A stretch of DNA of 64,000 bases. It comes from Treponema bryantii. Its GTDB lineage: Bacteria > Spirochaetota > Spirochaetia > Treponematales > Treponemataceae. The DNA lies in NCBI RefSeq assembly GCF_900111035.1, contig NZ_FOFU01000004.1, positions 248,001 through 312,000 of the forward strand, read 5' to 3'. The notes below the pieces were generated by a model, which was given only the letters and a program-made list of their open reading frames with translations, did no database searches and was not told the DNA's origin. The position numbers and the translations under genes are program-made. Shown here in pieces: positions 41,394-48,951 of the stretch (positions within the stretch are counted from its first letter, which is position 1; every line of letters starts with the position of its first letter).

Positions 41394-42728
41394 ATGGACA
41401 TAAAATTTATTATATTAGCCCTGGCCCTCGTAATGTATCTTCTTGTAATCATCTTTCAGGAAAAGAAAGTGTGGATGACTTCGGTTGCAGCCCTTGCTGT
41501 AGTTGTTCTCGGCTTTTTGTGTCAGGGCGGCGCAATCGGCGGAAACGTGTTCAGTCAGCTGGCTGGTCCTGCAGAACTTTTTCAGCATATTTTTTTTGAA
41601 CTGATTAACTGGAATATCCTTATGATTTATGTAGGCAGTATGATTATTGCCGCGCTTTTTATCTACTCGCGTGTCCCTGCACGTATCGCGGACGCGCTGG
41701 TTACCATCTCTCCAAGCACCGGAATTGCCGTAGTTTTAATTCTCGCAATGACCGGTATAATTTCAATCTTTGTTGAAAATGTAGCGACCGTTCTCGTAAT
41801 GGCACCAATTGCCCTTGCACTTTCAAGAAAACTCAAACTGAATCCAGTTCCATTTATGATTGGACTGGCACTTATGTCAAATCTCGAAGGAACAGCCACA
41901 CTCGTTGGTGATCCTCCAAGCATGATTTTTGCAAGCTACGCACACTACACTTTCAATGACTTCTTTGTATCTCAGGGAAAGATTTCGATTTTCTTCTTTA
42001 TTCAGGCAGGACTTCTTGTCGGCTGTATTTTCTTTTACTGCTTTTTCAGTAAGGCAAAGGAAAAGGCCACAGTTGATAAAGAAGAAGTAATTTCTTACGT
42101 TCCGCTCTGGCTTCTTTTGATTATGATTGCAGGACTTGCAGTAATTTCATTCCTGAGCAGCGAGCTCGGTTACAGTTCAGGCTGTCTCGTACTTGGTCTT
42201 GGAATGATTGGTCTTGTATGGTATCACCTGAATCAGAAGAAAACTTACGGCGAAGTATGGCAGCTTGTAAAAGAACTGGACTGGGAAACTATTGCGTTCC
42301 TTATCGGCATTTTCGTAGTTGTCGGTGCCATCAGCGAAACAGGACTTCTCGGTGACTTTGCACTCTGGCTCGCACACGTTACAGGCGGCAGCAAGTTCCT
42401 CGGCTTCCTTTTGATTCTTCTGTTCAGTATCTTGATTTCCGGCTTCGTTGATAACGTTCCTTATATCATTGTTATGCTTCCGGTTGCTGGAAACCTTGCA
42501 CAGGCAATGAGCATTCAGAAAGAACTCTTTATGTTCGCACTTTTGATTGGTTCATGCCTCGGAGGAAACCTCACACCATTCGGAGCATCGGCAAACGTTG
42601 TTGCAATGGGAATCCTCAAAAAAGAAGGACATCCAATTACATTCCCTGGTTTCTTAAAAATCAGTGCTCCATTTACAGTACTCACAACAGCTGCAGCTGC
42701 GGCTCTGCTCTGGGCTATCTGGGCATAA
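41394..42728 (+). CDS. ArsB/NhaD-family ion transporter
   Basis: A 444-residue membrane protein with about 11-12 helices of the IT superfamily (COG1055; ArsB, NhaD, SLC13 relatives). Typical segments are EGTATLVGDPPSMIFA in the first half and GGNLTPFGASANVVAMGI in the second, the two re-entrant signature loops, plus DNVPYIIVMLP. It could be a Na+/H+ antiporter or an anion permease; arsenite is less likely as no ars gene is near. It follows ychF after an iteron hairpin and precedes a small unknown gene. ATG 41394 has GGAG 11-14 bases upstream. Confidence 0.88.
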   Translation: MDIKFIILALALVMYLLVIIFQEKKVWMTSVAALAVVVLGFLCQGGAIGGNVFSQLAGPAELFQHIFFELINWNILMIYVGSMIIAALFIYSRVPARIADALVTISPSTGIAVVLILAMTGIISIFVENVATVLVMAPIALALSRKLKLNPVPFMIGLALMSNLEGTATLVGDPPSMIFASYAHYTFNDFFVSQGKISIFFFIQAGLLVGCIFFYCFFSKAKEKATVDKEEVISYVPLWLLLIMIAGLAVISFLSSELGYSSGCLVLGLGMIGLVWYHLNQKKTYGEVWQLVKELDWETIAFLIGIFVVVGAISETGLLGDFALWLAHVTGGSKFLGFLLILLFSILISGFVDNVPYIIVMLPVAGNLAQAMSIQKELFMFALLIGSCLGGNLTPFGASANVVAMGILKKEGHPITFPGFLKISAPFTVLTTAAAAALLWAIWA

Positions 42729-42739
42729 AAAATCTAATC

Positions 42740-42789
42740 TTTTTTACTCCAGTTCCGACAATTGTATAGAGAGGGGCAGGAGTAAAAAA
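42740..42789 (+). promoter_or_regulatory. Hairpin that can hide the RBS of the following gene
   Basis: TTTTTTACTCC (42740-42750) is perfectly complementary to GGAGTAAAAAA (42779-42789); the latter contains the GGAG ribosome binding site of the gene starting at 42790. The loop is 28 nt and holds a second purine run, GAGAGGGG. Confidence 0.45.
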
Positions 42790-43167
42790 ATGACAAGTGC
42801 AATCGGAAATTTCAGTAACGCGTACTCTTACAGCGGCGCCATTGGTGGTGCAGCCGGTAAGCTTTATGTTCCAGTAAGCCGTTCGGCACTTCTCTACTCT
42901 CACTTCGATCATGTTTCTGGTGTTGCAGCAGGTAACGGACAGCAGGGTGTTTCAATCAGCAAAATCAGAATCTTAAACTCTCTTATAGACCGCATTTCAG
43001 CAATCAAAAATCAGCCTAAGGAATCTATTACAGACATCAGTGACGACCAGGCTCAGGTGCTTATTGAACAGTACCAGAAGCAGCTTCAACAGACAGTTGC
43101 ACAGCAGTCTTTTGCTCTCGCAGGTGCTAAACCTATGGCCGGTGCTCTTTTCCAGATAGACGCTTAA
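42790..43167 (+). CDS. Conserved-looking small hypothetical protein
   Basis: A 125-residue soluble protein I do not recognise. It begins MTSAIGNFSNAYSYSGAIGG, has a Gly/Ala/Ser-rich first third, then SRSALLYSHFDHVSGVAAG, a helix ISKIRILNSLIDRISAIK, and a Gln-rich helix EQYQKQLQQTVAQQSFALAG. No signal peptide is apparent. CAGGAG seven bases before ATG 42790 fixes the start; the open frame further upstream is out of the question because it runs inside the transporter gene. It lies between the permease and the purF-like gene, which has its own promoter. Possibly lineage-specific to spirochetes. Confidence 0.75.
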   Translation: MTSAIGNFSNAYSYSGAIGGAAGKLYVPVSRSALLYSHFDHVSGVAAGNGQQGVSISKIRILNSLIDRISAIKNQPKESITDISDDQAQVLIEQYQKQLQQTVAQQSFALAGAKPMAGALFQIDA

Positions 43168-43177
43168 TACCAGGCGT

Positions 43178-43206
43178 TTGCAAAAATCTATCAAAATCAA
43201 TATAAT
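43178..43206 (+). promoter_or_regulatory. Promoter of the purF-like gene
   Basis: TTGCAA (43178-43183), 17 bp, TATAAT (43201-43206), followed by a normal leader with AGGAAG before the ATG at 43237. Confidence 0.7.
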
Positions 43207-43236
43207 GTCCGCATATTTATTTATAGGAAGTTTGAA

Positions 43237-44652
43237 ATGGGCGGATTTTTTGGCGTTGCTTCAAAAGAAGACTGTTCGTTGGATTTGTTTTTCGGAGTAG
43301 ACTATCACTCCCACCTTGGCACACGACGCGGAGGTATTGCGGTTGTAAATCCCGACGGCCACTTTTCGCGCTCAATTCATAATATTCAGAATTCGCCGTT
43401 CCGTACTAAGTTTGAAAACGACATTGATGACCTTCACGGAAAAATTGGAATCGGCTGTATTTCGGACTTTGAACCTCAGCCACTTCTTGTTCACTCACAC
43501 CTTGGAAACTTTGCAATCACAACAGTTGGGATCGTAACAAACAAAGACGAACTTGTTGCAGAAGTACTCAACTCAGGTTACACACACTTCCTCGAAATGA
43601 GCGGTGGTGAAATCAATCAGACAGAGCTCATCGTTGCTCTCTTAAATCACAAAGATACAATTGTTGAAGGAATTAAATTCGTTCAGGAAAAGATAAAGGG
43701 TTCTATCTCTATGCTGATTTTGACACAGGATGGAATCTACGCTGCACGCGACAAGCTTGGCCGCACTCCAATTGAAATTGGCCACAAAGACGGAGCTTAC
43801 TGTGCAAGTTTTGAAAACTACGCTTACATGAACCTTGGTTACAAGGATTATCATGAGCTCGGTCCTGCAGAAATCGTATTCTTTACAGCAGATAAAATGG
43901 AGATTCTCCAGCAGCCTGGTAAGGAAATGAAAATCTGTACCTTCCTTTGGATTTACTACGGATACCCTACTGCCTGCTATGAAGGTGTAAACGTTGAAGC
44001 AATGCGTTACAACTGTGGACGCTACCTTGCACGCCGCGACAAGGATAATGTTCACCCGGATGCAGTTGCCGGAGTTCCTGACAGTGGAACTGCACACGCT
44101 GTTGGTTATGCTAACGAAAGCGGCATTCCATTCACACGTCCGTTTATTAAGTACACTCCAACCTGGTCACGTTCTTTCATGCCTACAAATCAGGAAATCA
44201 GAAATCAGGTTGCTCACATGAAGCTTATTCCTATTCAGCAGCTGATTGAAGGTAAAAAGATTCTTTTGATTGATGATTCGATTGTTCGTGGAACTCAGCT
44301 TCGCGAAACAACAGACTACCTTTACAAGAGCGGTGCAAAAGAAGTACATATCCGCCCTGCATGTCCACCACTTGTTTACGGCTGTAAATATTTGAACTTC
44401 AGCCGTTCAAAGAGCGAGATGGATTTGATTACACGCCGTGTTATCAAACAGTTCGAAGGCGACAACGTAAGCGAAGAAACTTTGCAGAAATATTGCGATC
44501 CTGATACTCCAGAATACGCAAAGATGGTAGAAGAAATCAGAAAGCAGTTACACTTTACTACTTTGAGATTCCACCGTCTGGACGACATGCTGGATAGCAC
44601 CGGCCTTCCTCATGAGAAGTTGTGTACTTACTGCTGGAATGGAAGAGAATAA
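43237..44652 (+). CDS. PurF-like amidophosphoribosyltransferase without the glutaminase cysteine
   Basis: Predicted to make phosphoribosylamine from PRPP. The C-terminal half is a phosphoribosyltransferase with the PRPP loop KKILLIDDSIVRGTQLRET near residue 345. The N-terminal half has the Ntn-hydrolase glutaminase fold (HSHLGTRRGG, and a later GLN-domain core) but starts MGGFFGVAS where active PurF starts with CGxxG; the nucleophilic Cys is Gly. So it probably uses free ammonia or an amide delivered by another protein, or has another role. I recall the same MGGFFG start in Bacteroidetes proteins annotated PurF. Length 471 is normal. A palindromic repeat begins at its stop codon. Confidence 0.85.
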   Translation: MGGFFGVASKEDCSLDLFFGVDYHSHLGTRRGGIAVVNPDGHFSRSIHNIQNSPFRTKFENDIDDLHGKIGIGCISDFEPQPLLVHSHLGNFAITTVGIVTNKDELVAEVLNSGYTHFLEMSGGEINQTELIVALLNHKDTIVEGIKFVQEKIKGSISMLILTQDGIYAARDKLGRTPIEIGHKDGAYCASFENYAYMNLGYKDYHELGPAEIVFFTADKMEILQQPGKEMKICTFLWIYYGYPTACYEGVNVEAMRYNCGRYLARRDKDNVHPDAVAGVPDSGTAHAVGYANESGIPFTRPFIKYTPTWSRSFMPTNQEIRNQVAHMKLIPIQQLIEGKKILLIDDSIVRGTQLRETTDYLYKSGAKEVHIRPACPPLVYGCKYLNFSRSKSEMDLITRRVIKQFEGDNVSEETLQKYCDPDTPEYAKMVEEIRKQLHFTTLRFHRLDDMLDSTGLPHEKLCTYCWNGRE

Positions 44653-44724
44653 GGCTAAAATCGAAGAACCGTTAAAAAACGAGCTGCGACAGCGGGTCGT
44701 TTTAGGTTCATCGAAAGAACGCCT
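44652..44724 (+). repeat. Palindromic dispersed repeat, copy 2 (after the purF-like gene)
   Basis: Starts on the last base of the stop codon. Its central ~56 bp equal the reverse complement of the copy at 22311-22384; differences are confined to the outer ends. Nested arms allow a long hairpin in the transcript. Confidence 0.85.
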
Positions 44725-44740
44725 TAGAGGCGAGCCGGCG

Positions 44741-44770
44741 AGCCGACTCACTTGTGTGAGCCGGCTTTTT
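44741..44770 (+). terminator. Terminator after the purF-like gene
   Basis: AGCCGACTCAC (44741-44751) pairs with GTGAGCCGGCT (44756-44766), one mismatch, followed by TTTTT. Confidence 0.8.
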
Positions 44771-44771
44771 A

Positions 44772-46859
44772 TTAATTCTGCTTAATCTTAAACGGCGCTG
44801 CAGGCAACTGATTTCGTGAATACAGATTCACCGGTGCCGGGCTATCTGCCCAGAGGTAACGAAGTTCAAGAACATCACCTACACCGCGAGGAACCTCAAC
44901 TGCAACAGTTTTATCATCAATAAGTTCAGCATCAGTTTCAATCACAGATTCAACACCTTTTTTACTGCACAAAAGACTGAAACCATAAACCTTCTTATCT
45001 TTATTTTCACTGTTCAAATCAGCAGCTTTTCCATCTGTCTTACAGGCAACCAGAGAAGAGTTTCCACAGTCGAAACGGACTACATAACGGCCCTTCTTAA
45101 ACTCACAGAACTCTGCCTTTGGAGAAGGTGAAATAAAGTTCTTTCCGTAAGCAACACGCAAAGCTTCCTTTGCTGCACGGTAACCGGTAGTCTTTTTCTT
45201 TTCCGGATGAAGATCGTTCCATTCACCTGCATCTATTGTTACAGCAAGACCTGCATGTCCTGCAATTTCTGCTACATCAGACTGTACCTGACGGATATTT
45301 GCCCAGCCGCCATCTTTACTTGCAATGTCCTCATTCCATCCGTCACTCCAGTTTGGTAGCTGAACAATAACAAACGGCAAATCTTTAGAGCCATATACAA
45401 ATTTATGACGCCACAAGTCAATCAGCTTGATAAGCATGTTCTTGTACTCTGCCGGATGCGTAGCATCAGATTCACCCTGATACCACAATGCACCTGCAAT
45501 TGCATGCTTAAAACATGGAGCAAGCATAGAATTATAAAGAGCAGTCGGAAGCCATTCAAAGAACATCTGACCAGGCATATCGCGAACCTGAACATCAGTT
45601 TTCATCTTCCAGTCGCCTGTCAAATCAATACGCTCTCCATCAAGAGGATAAAGCGATTCATAGCGTGCTTCAAAATTACGGCATACACAAGGAGCTACAA
45701 AAGTATTCTCTGTAAAAAGATAATAAGGCTTTTCTTCAAAGAATCTTAATGGACCATTTGCACTGTTTTTCTGAACACGAATTGCAATCAGATTTTTACC
45801 TTCATGCAAAGTTCCAGCTGGAACTGCATAACGTCTCGGTGGATAACAATAAGGAGTAGATCCAACCTCCACTCCGTTCACCCAGGCAGTATCAGCATCA
45901 ACAATTGTTCCCATCCAGAGCCAGGTTTTATATGTATTAAAATGCTCAACCTGCTCTGCAGTGAGTTCTACAATCTTCTTAAACCAGTAGAAGCCGGCTT
46001 TTTCTACAGTAAAGTTTCCAGGAAGTTTAACATCACTCCAGCCTTCATCTGAAGAAATCCAGCTTCCATCACTAAAATCAGGTTTAGCAGCAGAACCATA
46101 AAGTTCCTTACCCCACTCTTCCTGATTTTCTGCCAGTTCCTTTTGTTTTGCTGCAGCACGGCCATCGGCAAGATATTCAACAACCTGCTTCAGATAATCT
46201 TTCTTATCACCCATCTCTTCAAGGGCCTGCATACTAAGCCATGAAGCAATAGGTGAACCGCCCTGACTCGCATTGATAATTCCAACAGGAACATCGAGTT
46301 CTTTTGAAAGTCTCTTTGCAAAAAAGTAACCGGTACCTGACATGTCGCCGAGAGTTTCTGGAGAAGCACATACCCAGTGTACACCACCGGAAATATTTTC
46401 AGCTTTAGTTCCTTCATCAGCATTAGACTGCCAGCCGACATCAACTATTTCATCCTTCTCGCCATCGAGAGACCAGTTGATAGGAATAGTAATCATGCGG
46501 ATACGATCATTTTTAGGAAGTGCAAAATCTTCAGGGTATGAAAAGCGCATTCGTTCCATAGGGAGCTGTGCATTAGACTGACCAGAGCTTACCCAAACTT
46601 CACCAACATAAATGTCAGTAAACTCAACACGATGCTCATCACATTTAATGTTCATTGTGAATGGTCCACCAGCCTCACCAGGACTGAATTCAATTTTCCA
46701 GTTTCCGTCCTCATCTGACTGTGTAATTGAAGTTGTTCCACGGAATTCCATGATAACATCTGAATAAACTTCAGCGGTTCCATAAATACAGTTAATCTTA
46801 TTTCGCTGAAGAACCATTCCTGAACCGACGATTCCTTTTATTTTAAAAATGCCTTTCAT
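44772..46859 (-). CDS. Sialate O-acetylesterase-like SGNH carbohydrate esterase
   Basis: A 695-residue esterase expected to remove acetyl groups from sugars such as acetylated xylan or sialic acid. The SGNH nucleophile motif is VWVSSGQSNAQLPM (residues ~91-104); block III is ALWYQGESD; the C-terminal Asp-x-x-His is WNDLHPEKK. A beta-jelly-roll-like domain interrupts the hydrolase domain around residues 250-400, as in the 9-O-acetylesterase family. No signal peptide is visible, so it may act on imported oligosaccharides. It follows a GH43 xylosidase gene by 24 bp on the same strand, pointing to acetyl-xylan breakdown. Confidence 0.88.
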   Translation of the reverse strand: MKGIFKIKGIVGSGMVLQRNKINCIYGTAEVYSDVIMEFRGTTSITQSDEDGNWKIEFSPGEAGGPFTMNIKCDEHRVEFTDIYVGEVWVSSGQSNAQLPMERMRFSYPEDFALPKNDRIRMITIPINWSLDGEKDEIVDVGWQSNADEGTKAENISGGVHWVCASPETLGDMSGTGYFFAKRLSKELDVPVGIINASQGGSPIASWLSMQALEEMGDKKDYLKQVVEYLADGRAAAKQKELAENQEEWGKELYGSAAKPDFSDGSWISSDEGWSDVKLPGNFTVEKAGFYWFKKIVELTAEQVEHFNTYKTWLWMGTIVDADTAWVNGVEVGSTPYCYPPRRYAVPAGTLHEGKNLIAIRVQKNSANGPLRFFEEKPYYLFTENTFVAPCVCRNFEARYESLYPLDGERIDLTGDWKMKTDVQVRDMPGQMFFEWLPTALYNSMLAPCFKHAIAGALWYQGESDATHPAEYKNMLIKLIDLWRHKFVYGSKDLPFVIVQLPNWSDGWNEDIASKDGGWANIRQVQSDVAEIAGHAGLAVTIDAGEWNDLHPEKKKTTGYRAAKEALRVAYGKNFISPSPKAEFCEFKKGRYVVRFDCGNSSLVACKTDGKAADLNSENKDKKVYGFSLLCSKKGVESVIETDAELIDDKTVAVEVPRGVGDVLELRYLWADSPAPVNLYSRNQLPAAPFKIKQN

Positions 46860-46883
46860 AACTACCCCTTACACTTATTTTAC

Positions 46884-48494
46884 TCAACAAATCCATTCTC
46901 TGCCACTATTTTCGTAGCGGAACCAGTCAAAATCTGTAAAAAACTTTTTCTGAGTCCAGTCACCACCCGCAACAGCAAACATACCAACAACAGTACCAAC
47001 AAAGCCACCGGCTACATCAGTACTTAAAATACTTGCATCGATATTTTCTGCAAGAATCATCATATTCCGTTCATCAGGTCCATATTCAAAGCTAAGCTTC
47101 TGATGTTCTGCAACAACGCGGAGAACTATCTGAACATTTTTTCGACCGCCGGTCATAACCTCTTCTGCAAGAATCTCGTCATCACCACCGGCAGCTCGAA
47201 CCAGCTGAAGAATAATTATCTTTCCCTTAAGAGTAAGCTGCAGCCGGTAATTATATTTTTCATTCTGAAAACAGATAATTCCTGCAGTATCCTCATTTTC
47301 ATCAAAATGAAAATCTGCCTTACAGCTCGCTTCAAAACTAAAACCAGTCTGACGACGAACTACCATTGAAACATTTCCATCACTACTAACAGGTTCAGCG
47401 CCATACAGTCTGAGAACGCCGGAATTTTCCTTGCAATTTATGTAAGCTGGATCCCGTTTTCTCAGACTCAGCCAGTAAGAAGCTAAGTCATCTGTATTAA
47501 AATCATCTACAGCTGGAAACGCTGTTGCATTCGAATCTTCAATATCACGCTTAACCGCATGTCCACTCAGACTGTAAGCTTCTTCAATTTTACCAGTCTC
47601 CCAGCTTACAACAGGCCACCCCTCTTCCCAGATAACGGGCACAAGGAAGGTTTCACGGCCCATATTACATACACGGTTTCCATTCTCACCATAAGGTCGG
47701 CTTGCAAGACAACACATCCACCATCGGCCGTCGCACCAGACAAGATCGGCATGACCTACATTGCGGATGCCGGCTCTGCTTCCAAGATGGCGGTGTGTCA
47801 AAATCGGATTAGAAGGCTTTCCCTTCCACTCGCCGTCGATTGTCTCACAGCGGGCAACACAAACTGCATGGTCCGGGCCAGTTCCGCCTTCTGCATGAAT
47901 CAGATAGTACATTCCGTTAATTTTGTAGATATGCGGACCTTCCGGCCATACACAGTCACGCAATGCACCGCGCCAGATTCCTTTTGATTCTCCAAGCAGT
48001 TTACCAGTCTCAAGATCAATTTTCTGAATCCAGATTTCCCAGTTTCCGTTATACTTTGGACCTTCTGGAGCCGGACGAGTTCCGATATACCAGGTGGTGC
48101 CGTCATCATCAAAAAACAGCGACGGATCAATTCCTTCAGCCCCTTCAATAGGAATTGGATTAGACCATGGGCCTTCAGGCTTATCTGCTATAACAAAAAA
48201 GTTTCCTAGCTTATCTACCTGAGTACAAATACAGTAAAATTTTCCTTCATGAAAGCGGATTGTAGGCGCAAATAGTCCGCGCGATACACCAGCTCCAGTA
48301 AAATCAAGTTGTTCAGGACGATCTATTACATTACCTATCTGCTCCCAGGCTACAAGATTTTTACTCTTAAACACAGGAAGCCCTGGTACATATGAAAAAG
48401 AAGAACAAACCAGATAAAAATATCCGTCTGCTTCACACATTGAAGGATCCGGATAAAATCCCGGTAAAATTGGATTTATTATACGTGTTGCCAT
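46884..48494 (-). CDS. Glycoside hydrolase family 43 beta-xylosidase/arabinofuranosidase
   Basis: A 536-residue intracellular exo-acting hemicellulase. The five-blade catalytic domain is N-terminal with base Asp16 in FYPDPSM, Asp123 in GIDPSLFFDDDG and acid Glu185 in WPEGPHIY. The C-terminal ~200 residues form the beta-sandwich (DUF1349/concanavalin-like) typical of the xylosidase subfamilies. There is no signal peptide, so it should cleave imported xylo-oligosaccharides. It heads the leftward operon with the acetylesterase. The start at 48494 (MATRIINPILPGFYPDP) is the family start. A palindrome array begins 107 bp upstream, between it and the divergent giant gene. Confidence 0.93.
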   Translation of the reverse strand: MATRIINPILPGFYPDPSMCEADGYFYLVCSSFSYVPGLPVFKSKNLVAWEQIGNVIDRPEQLDFTGAGVSRGLFAPTIRFHEGKFYCICTQVDKLGNFFVIADKPEGPWSNPIPIEGAEGIDPSLFFDDDGTTWYIGTRPAPEGPKYNGNWEIWIQKIDLETGKLLGESKGIWRGALRDCVWPEGPHIYKINGMYYLIHAEGGTGPDHAVCVARCETIDGEWKGKPSNPILTHRHLGSRAGIRNVGHADLVWCDGRWWMCCLASRPYGENGNRVCNMGRETFLVPVIWEEGWPVVSWETGKIEEAYSLSGHAVKRDIEDSNATAFPAVDDFNTDDLASYWLSLRKRDPAYINCKENSGVLRLYGAEPVSSDGNVSMVVRRQTGFSFEASCKADFHFDENEDTAGIICFQNEKYNYRLQLTLKGKIIILQLVRAAGGDDEILAEEVMTGGRKNVQIVLRVVAEHQKLSFEYGPDERNMMILAENIDASILSTDVAGGFVGTVVGMFAVAGGDWTQKKFFTDFDWFRYENSGREWIC

Positions 48495-48951
48495 AATACT
48501 AGCATACCACCTTCTTCCTGATTTTTATAGAAGGAAACTCCCTTATTCGTTGAATAATTCTGTAATGTATAAAAGCTGAAGTCAAAATTGATGTGTTTTT
48601 CCCATAAGATTCGATTTTTCTTTAGATTTATGGGAAAAATCAGAAGACAAGCACTCATCTTCCCTCTGGATTTCCCATATAACGTTTTCTTTCTTACATT
48701 CCTATGGGAAAAATCAAAACTTATTATCTCCATTGTCACAGATTTTCCAATTTTTTTCCCATAGGATTTCCCCATTTTGGACTCTTATGGGAAAGTTTTT
48801 GTATTTTTACATCCTCACCACAAAATATATCCCATAAACTCACTGTTTTCTGCAATCCTATGGGAAACTGTAGCCTCCTCTACACTCAAATTATTAGTAG
48901 AAAAATCCTCTATCCATGTTACAATAAATAGCCGATAATAATATAGAAGAT
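48495..48951. other. 457-bp divergent intergenic region
   Basis: Lies between the leftward GH43 gene and the rightward giant gene. It holds four 34-35 bp palindromes (48601-48864) and, near 48920-48925, TACAAT that may be the -10 box of the giant gene, followed by GCCGATAATAATATAGAAGAT up to the ATG, quoted here as GCCGATAATAAT then ATAGAAGAT. No convincing gene is present. Confidence 0.7.
48601..48864. repeat. Array of four CCCATA-N22/23-TATGGG palindromes
   Basis: Units at 48601-48634, 48674-48708, 48758-48791 and 48831-48864. Half-sites CCCATA and TATGGG are exact in all; cores differ. Most are extended as TTTCCCATA and TATGGGAAA. Unit starts are 73, 84 and 73 bp apart, close to 7, 8 and 7 helical turns. 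Confidence 0.8.

Noticed and set aside
48479-48775. 98-codon minus-strand frame ahead of the GH43 gene
   Set aside because: It overlaps the GH43 start and is made of the translated palindrome array (repeated GKS/YGK pieces). No family resemblance.
48601-48864. CRISPR-like array
   Set aside because: The repeated units share only 6-9 bp inverted half-sites, cores and spacers vary in length, and no cas gene is near. It is a palindrome array, not CRISPR.
48931-48938. GCCGATAA as a sigma-28 (flagellar) -10 box for the giant gene
   Set aside because: The -10 motif is present but no TAAA-type -35 lies about 15 bp upstream, so a flagellar sigma promoter is not supported.
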